A stretch of DNA of 64,000 nucleotides from Pseudo-nitzschia pungens (Eukaryota; Bacillariophyta; Bacillariophyceae; Bacillariales; Bacillariaceae): contig CM074768.1 of assembly GCA_037355855.1 (NCBI GenBank), positions 124,001-188,000 of the forward strand, given 5' to 3'. The stretch's first letter is position 1. Every line of letters begins with the position of its first letter. The notes under the pieces were generated by a model that ran no database searches, was not told the origin of the DNA, and worked only from the letters and a program-made list of their open reading frames with translations. Position numbers and translations under genes: made by a program. Below are positions 61,283 through 64,000 of this stretch, in pieces.

Positions 61283-64000
61283 ATGAAAATCTCTGTTTCT
61301 TCTACAATTATCGCCCTCGCTGCTGTGATTTGCCTTTCTGAGGCAAAGGGCAAAGTCAGAGGCACCGACGAAAAAAGTAGGCGTGATTTGGCCTTCTCCT
61401 TTCTCGTCAACCACGAAAACATTGATGCAAAAGTAAACAGTCCCCAAAGTCGGGATGCAAACCTAGAGGATACCTTTACTGGAACTCATTTTAGAAAAGC
61501 CAACAAGCATAAAAAGAAAGAAAAGGATCCTCAACAGAAACCGGCTGGTAGAAGTGAAGAAAAGGTGAAAGTGGCTGGTAGAAGTGAAGAAAAGGTGAAA
61601 GCGGCTGGTAAAAATCAACCTTTGGGTCGAAACTTAGGCTTTTCCTATCTTGTCAACCACGAAAACATTGATGCAAAAGTAAACAGTCCCCAAAGTCGGG
61701 ATGCAAACCTAGAGGATACCTTTACTGGAACTCATTTTAGAAAAGCCAACAAGCATAAAAAGAAAGAAAAGGATCCTCAACAGAAACCGGCTGGTAGAAG
61801 TGAAGAAAAGGTGAAAGTGGCTGGTAGAAGTGAAGAAAAGGTGAAAGCGGCTGATAAAAATCAACCTTTGGGTCGAAAATTAGGCTTTTCCTATCTTGTC
61901 AACCACAAAAATATTGATGCAAAACTAAACAGTCCAAAAGTTCGGAATTTTGACCCAAAGGATCCTCATGCCAATGTTGGAGCTCACTTCAAGAAGAAGG
62001 CTACGAAGAGTCCAACGAATAGTCCACTTGTTGAAATGGATCAACTTATGGGTCGAACTGTCAATGACGATTCCAGAGGAAGCAAGGGGTCGAAGGGAGG
62101 CAAGGGATCTAAGGGATCCAAGGGGAGCAAAGGATCCAAGGGTGTCAATCTCGGAAAGTGCAGAGATATTTGCGATGGACCTGATCCAGTCAGGCAACCA
62201 GTATGTGAAATCGATAGTGTCATGCAATGGAAAGAGATAAAGTCGACTAATTGCTGTTGCTCAGGGGGTATCAGTTATTTGAAGGTTGGATTCGACCTCG
62301 AATTCTCCGAAGACAAGACAATTACTGGAATTTTCAGTCTCGATGGTACTGGAGGTGGAGCTTTAAAGGGTTCTAAGGATGGGTCCACGAGTACCTCCAC
62401 GACAAGTTCGTCCAATGGATTGTCGAAGGGCTCTTCGAAAGGCTCCAAGGCCTCTGGTTCCTATGGCAGCTCCAACATTCGCATCGTTCCTTGCGATGAT
62501 TCTTGCCTAACTGCACCTTTGACTGGTACTGCATGCACATCGGCAACTCTGACACAAGAAGTTGTGGAAGGCGATGAGATCTGCATAACACGTATCAATC
62601 TCGTCACGCTACAGCCTCTCTTCGATGTAAAAATGCCCACAAATCTCGTTGTTTCTTTCACGGACAACAATGGTGTAAAGTACGCTGCTAACATCCATAC
62701 AAGTTGTAGCCTACCTGTTGTATTTCCCTGGGCGGCCGTCCTAACACCCGAGGGCGTTAATGAATTCTCAACGCCTATAAACACTATGGTGACGCAGATC
62801 GGTTTGAACAATCCCACCCTATCTTTCCTGGGTGGTATCAGTACGGGTTACTTCATAGGAGCGAAAGAGGATCCACACAACCAAGCAGGTTTTCAATTGG
62901 ATTTGGACAAATGCGGCTGTGACTGTACTTTCACTCCGACTGCAGCACCAACTCCCGATTCGACGTCTGCAACGAGTACTGAATACCCGACAATGGACAT
63001 TTCTTGCGCGCCATCTCCTGCTCCGGTTGACTTCACGCCCGCTCCAAACCCAGATAATCCGACTTCCACTGCGTCACCCACAATGGACCCCGTTTCTCCC
63101 CCATCTCTGAGTCCAATTCAGGATCCCGGACCTACCCCTACTCTGAGTCCAATTCAGGATCCTGGACCTACCCCTACACTAGGTCCAACTCAGGATCCCG
63201 GACCTACCCCTACTCTGACTCCCATTCAGGATCCTGGTCCTACCCCTACTCAGAACCCTGGTCCCTTCACTCCAGCTCCCAATCCAGATTTGCCCACGAC
63301 TACCACAAGCCCCACATTTTCGCCAACCACGTTGGATACGCCTTCTCCTACAGCGAAGCCTACACCAACACCAACCGCAAAACCCACTCCGTTACCTACA
63401 TCGAATCCTACTCCGGGGCCCACGGTGAAGCCTACACCAGCGCCTACGGGTAAGCCCACACCGGAACCAACCGCACCCAAACCCACCCCTGCACCCACGA
63501 CCTCCAGTGACCCAACGGTTACTCCTACGTGCGAACACACCGAAGACAGATTCACACCGGCCCCGATGGCACCCCCACCTACCACTACGAAGCCGCCCAC
63601 GGAAAAGCCGACCGCGTCTCCCACAGCAAGCGAGACTGGAACGCCTACCTGTGAACACGAACCGTCCCAGGCACCGAGCAGCACCAAGTTGACACCGGCA
63701 CCCATCGACCAACCATTTACCGAGACACCGGTTCCTACCTGCGAACACACCCTCGCCCCCCACCCGTCCGATGATGACGAACTAACGCCGAATACCTGCG
63801 GTGATGTTGGCGCAAGATCCATCAGTAAGTATTTCTGCTACCCATCACCGTTGCATCACTATTGTCACTGTTTTTCCATGTCTCGTTGTTCTTCCCGTGG
63901 GCGTTCCGTGTGCTAGAGTCGTCCCCGTTTCGTATGAAATCACACACGCAGTACCCGGTTGCAGTTGGTTCTCACCCACAACAATTTCCTTTTTGCTAAT
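61283..64000 (+). CDS. Large secreted modular protein with tandem basic repeats and Thr/Pro tail (runs to the window edge)
   Basis: Exon 1 spans 61283-63824 (847 residues); donor GTAAGT at 63825. A possible second exon begins at 63917 after GTGCTAG and would reach a TAA at 63997-63999, but the gene may continue beyond the window. A signal peptide (about 1-21) is followed by two nearly identical 82-residue repeats (38-119 and 120-201: SYLVNHENIDAKVNSPQ, ANLEDTFTGTHFRKANKHKK, GRSEEKVKVA twice) and a third partial copy (202-240). Then a Gly-Ser-Lys run (GSKGSKGSKGSKG, about 260-286), a Cys-rich domain (about 287-548) with CCCSGG and PCDDSC and interrupted by Ser/Gly/Lys, and a Thr/Pro region (about 549-840) carrying three PTCEH motifs. 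Lys/Ser-rich and Pro-rich modules on secreted diatom proteins are known from frustule-associated families; a wall or silica role here is inference. Family not recognised. Confidence 0.85.
61394..61885. repeat. Nearly identical 246-base tandem duplication
   Basis: Copies 61394-61639 and 61640-61885 differ at only a handful of bases across most of their length, so the duplication is recent or kept alike by conversion. Each copy itself contains two 33-base units encoding GRSEEKVKVA-type segments. Confidence 0.92.

Noticed and set aside
1..64000. CRISPR arrays, rRNA, tRNA genes, operons
   Set aside because: Repeats lack the unique spacers of CRISPR, no tRNA or rRNA signature was seen, and gene spacing with introns is eukaryotic.

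Overview
The window looks like nuclear DNA of a diatom, probably a pennate one. The evidence is its gene content and structure: short GT-AG introns; secreted proteins with long Thr/Pro or Ser/Pro repeats; leader peptides with an AFAP-type motif, the usual mark of import into the secondary plastid; heat-shock-factor (HSF) DNA-binding proteins; and a protein with three helicase-associated (HA) repeats. Genes lie on both strands, far apart, with no operons. Species cannot be fixed from sequence alone.

Layout, left to right. 742-2337: secreted Ser/Pro-repeat protein with a Cys-rich solenoid-like tail. 3233-4255 (-) and 6370-7479 (+): two plastid-type proteins of unknown function. 7857-8333 (-): small SH3/Tudor-like protein. 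10611-11843 (+): HSF-type protein whose DNA-binding domain is split by an intron. 13258-15478 (-): secreted leucine-rich-repeat (LRR) protein. 17237-17869 (-): HSP20. 19717-20490 (-): second HSF-type protein. 23823-24803 (+): coiled-coil protein. 26058-26743 (-): two-exon cupin with an AFAP leader. 29091-29957 (-): four-span membrane protein. 33537-34154 (+): Q/N-rich protein, tentative. 36961-39200 (+): second secreted LRR protein, three exons. 40451-44578 (-): large His-rich, HMG-box-like, HA-repeat protein with an apparent one-base frame break. 50545-51841 (+): secreted or GPI-type protein. 52320-55889 (-): 1189-residue Ser-rich disordered protein. 58155-59477 (+): membrane-anchored thioredoxin-fold protein. 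61283 to the right edge (+): large secreted modular protein.

The intergenic DNA is rich in structure. It holds a complete non-autonomous hAT-type element with an 8-bp target duplication (34956-35693) and a truncated relative (47150). It holds a Stowaway/Tc1-mariner-like element with perfect 20-bp ends and TA duplications (27951-28596), also with a truncated relative (49078). Two copies of a 91-96 bp hairpin element occur at 21808 and 49881, and a nested foldback lies near 27.3-27.7 kb. Nearly all intergenic DNA shares a vocabulary of short, often self-complementary words (GTAAGGTTAC, ACCGGTAAG, TACGAAGTA, ACTAGTAGTA) that I hardly see in exons. Pentanucleotide microsatellites occur only outside coding exons; inside exons the repeat units are multiples of three.

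Two HSF-type proteins and one small heat-shock protein could act in the same stress response, but nothing here links them beyond proximity. At least four secreted proteins share Thr/Pro or Ser/Pro linkers and Cys-rich modules and are plausible cell-surface or wall proteins. Splice junctions given are my reading of GT-AG sites that restore frame and domain continuity; none has been checked against transcripts.
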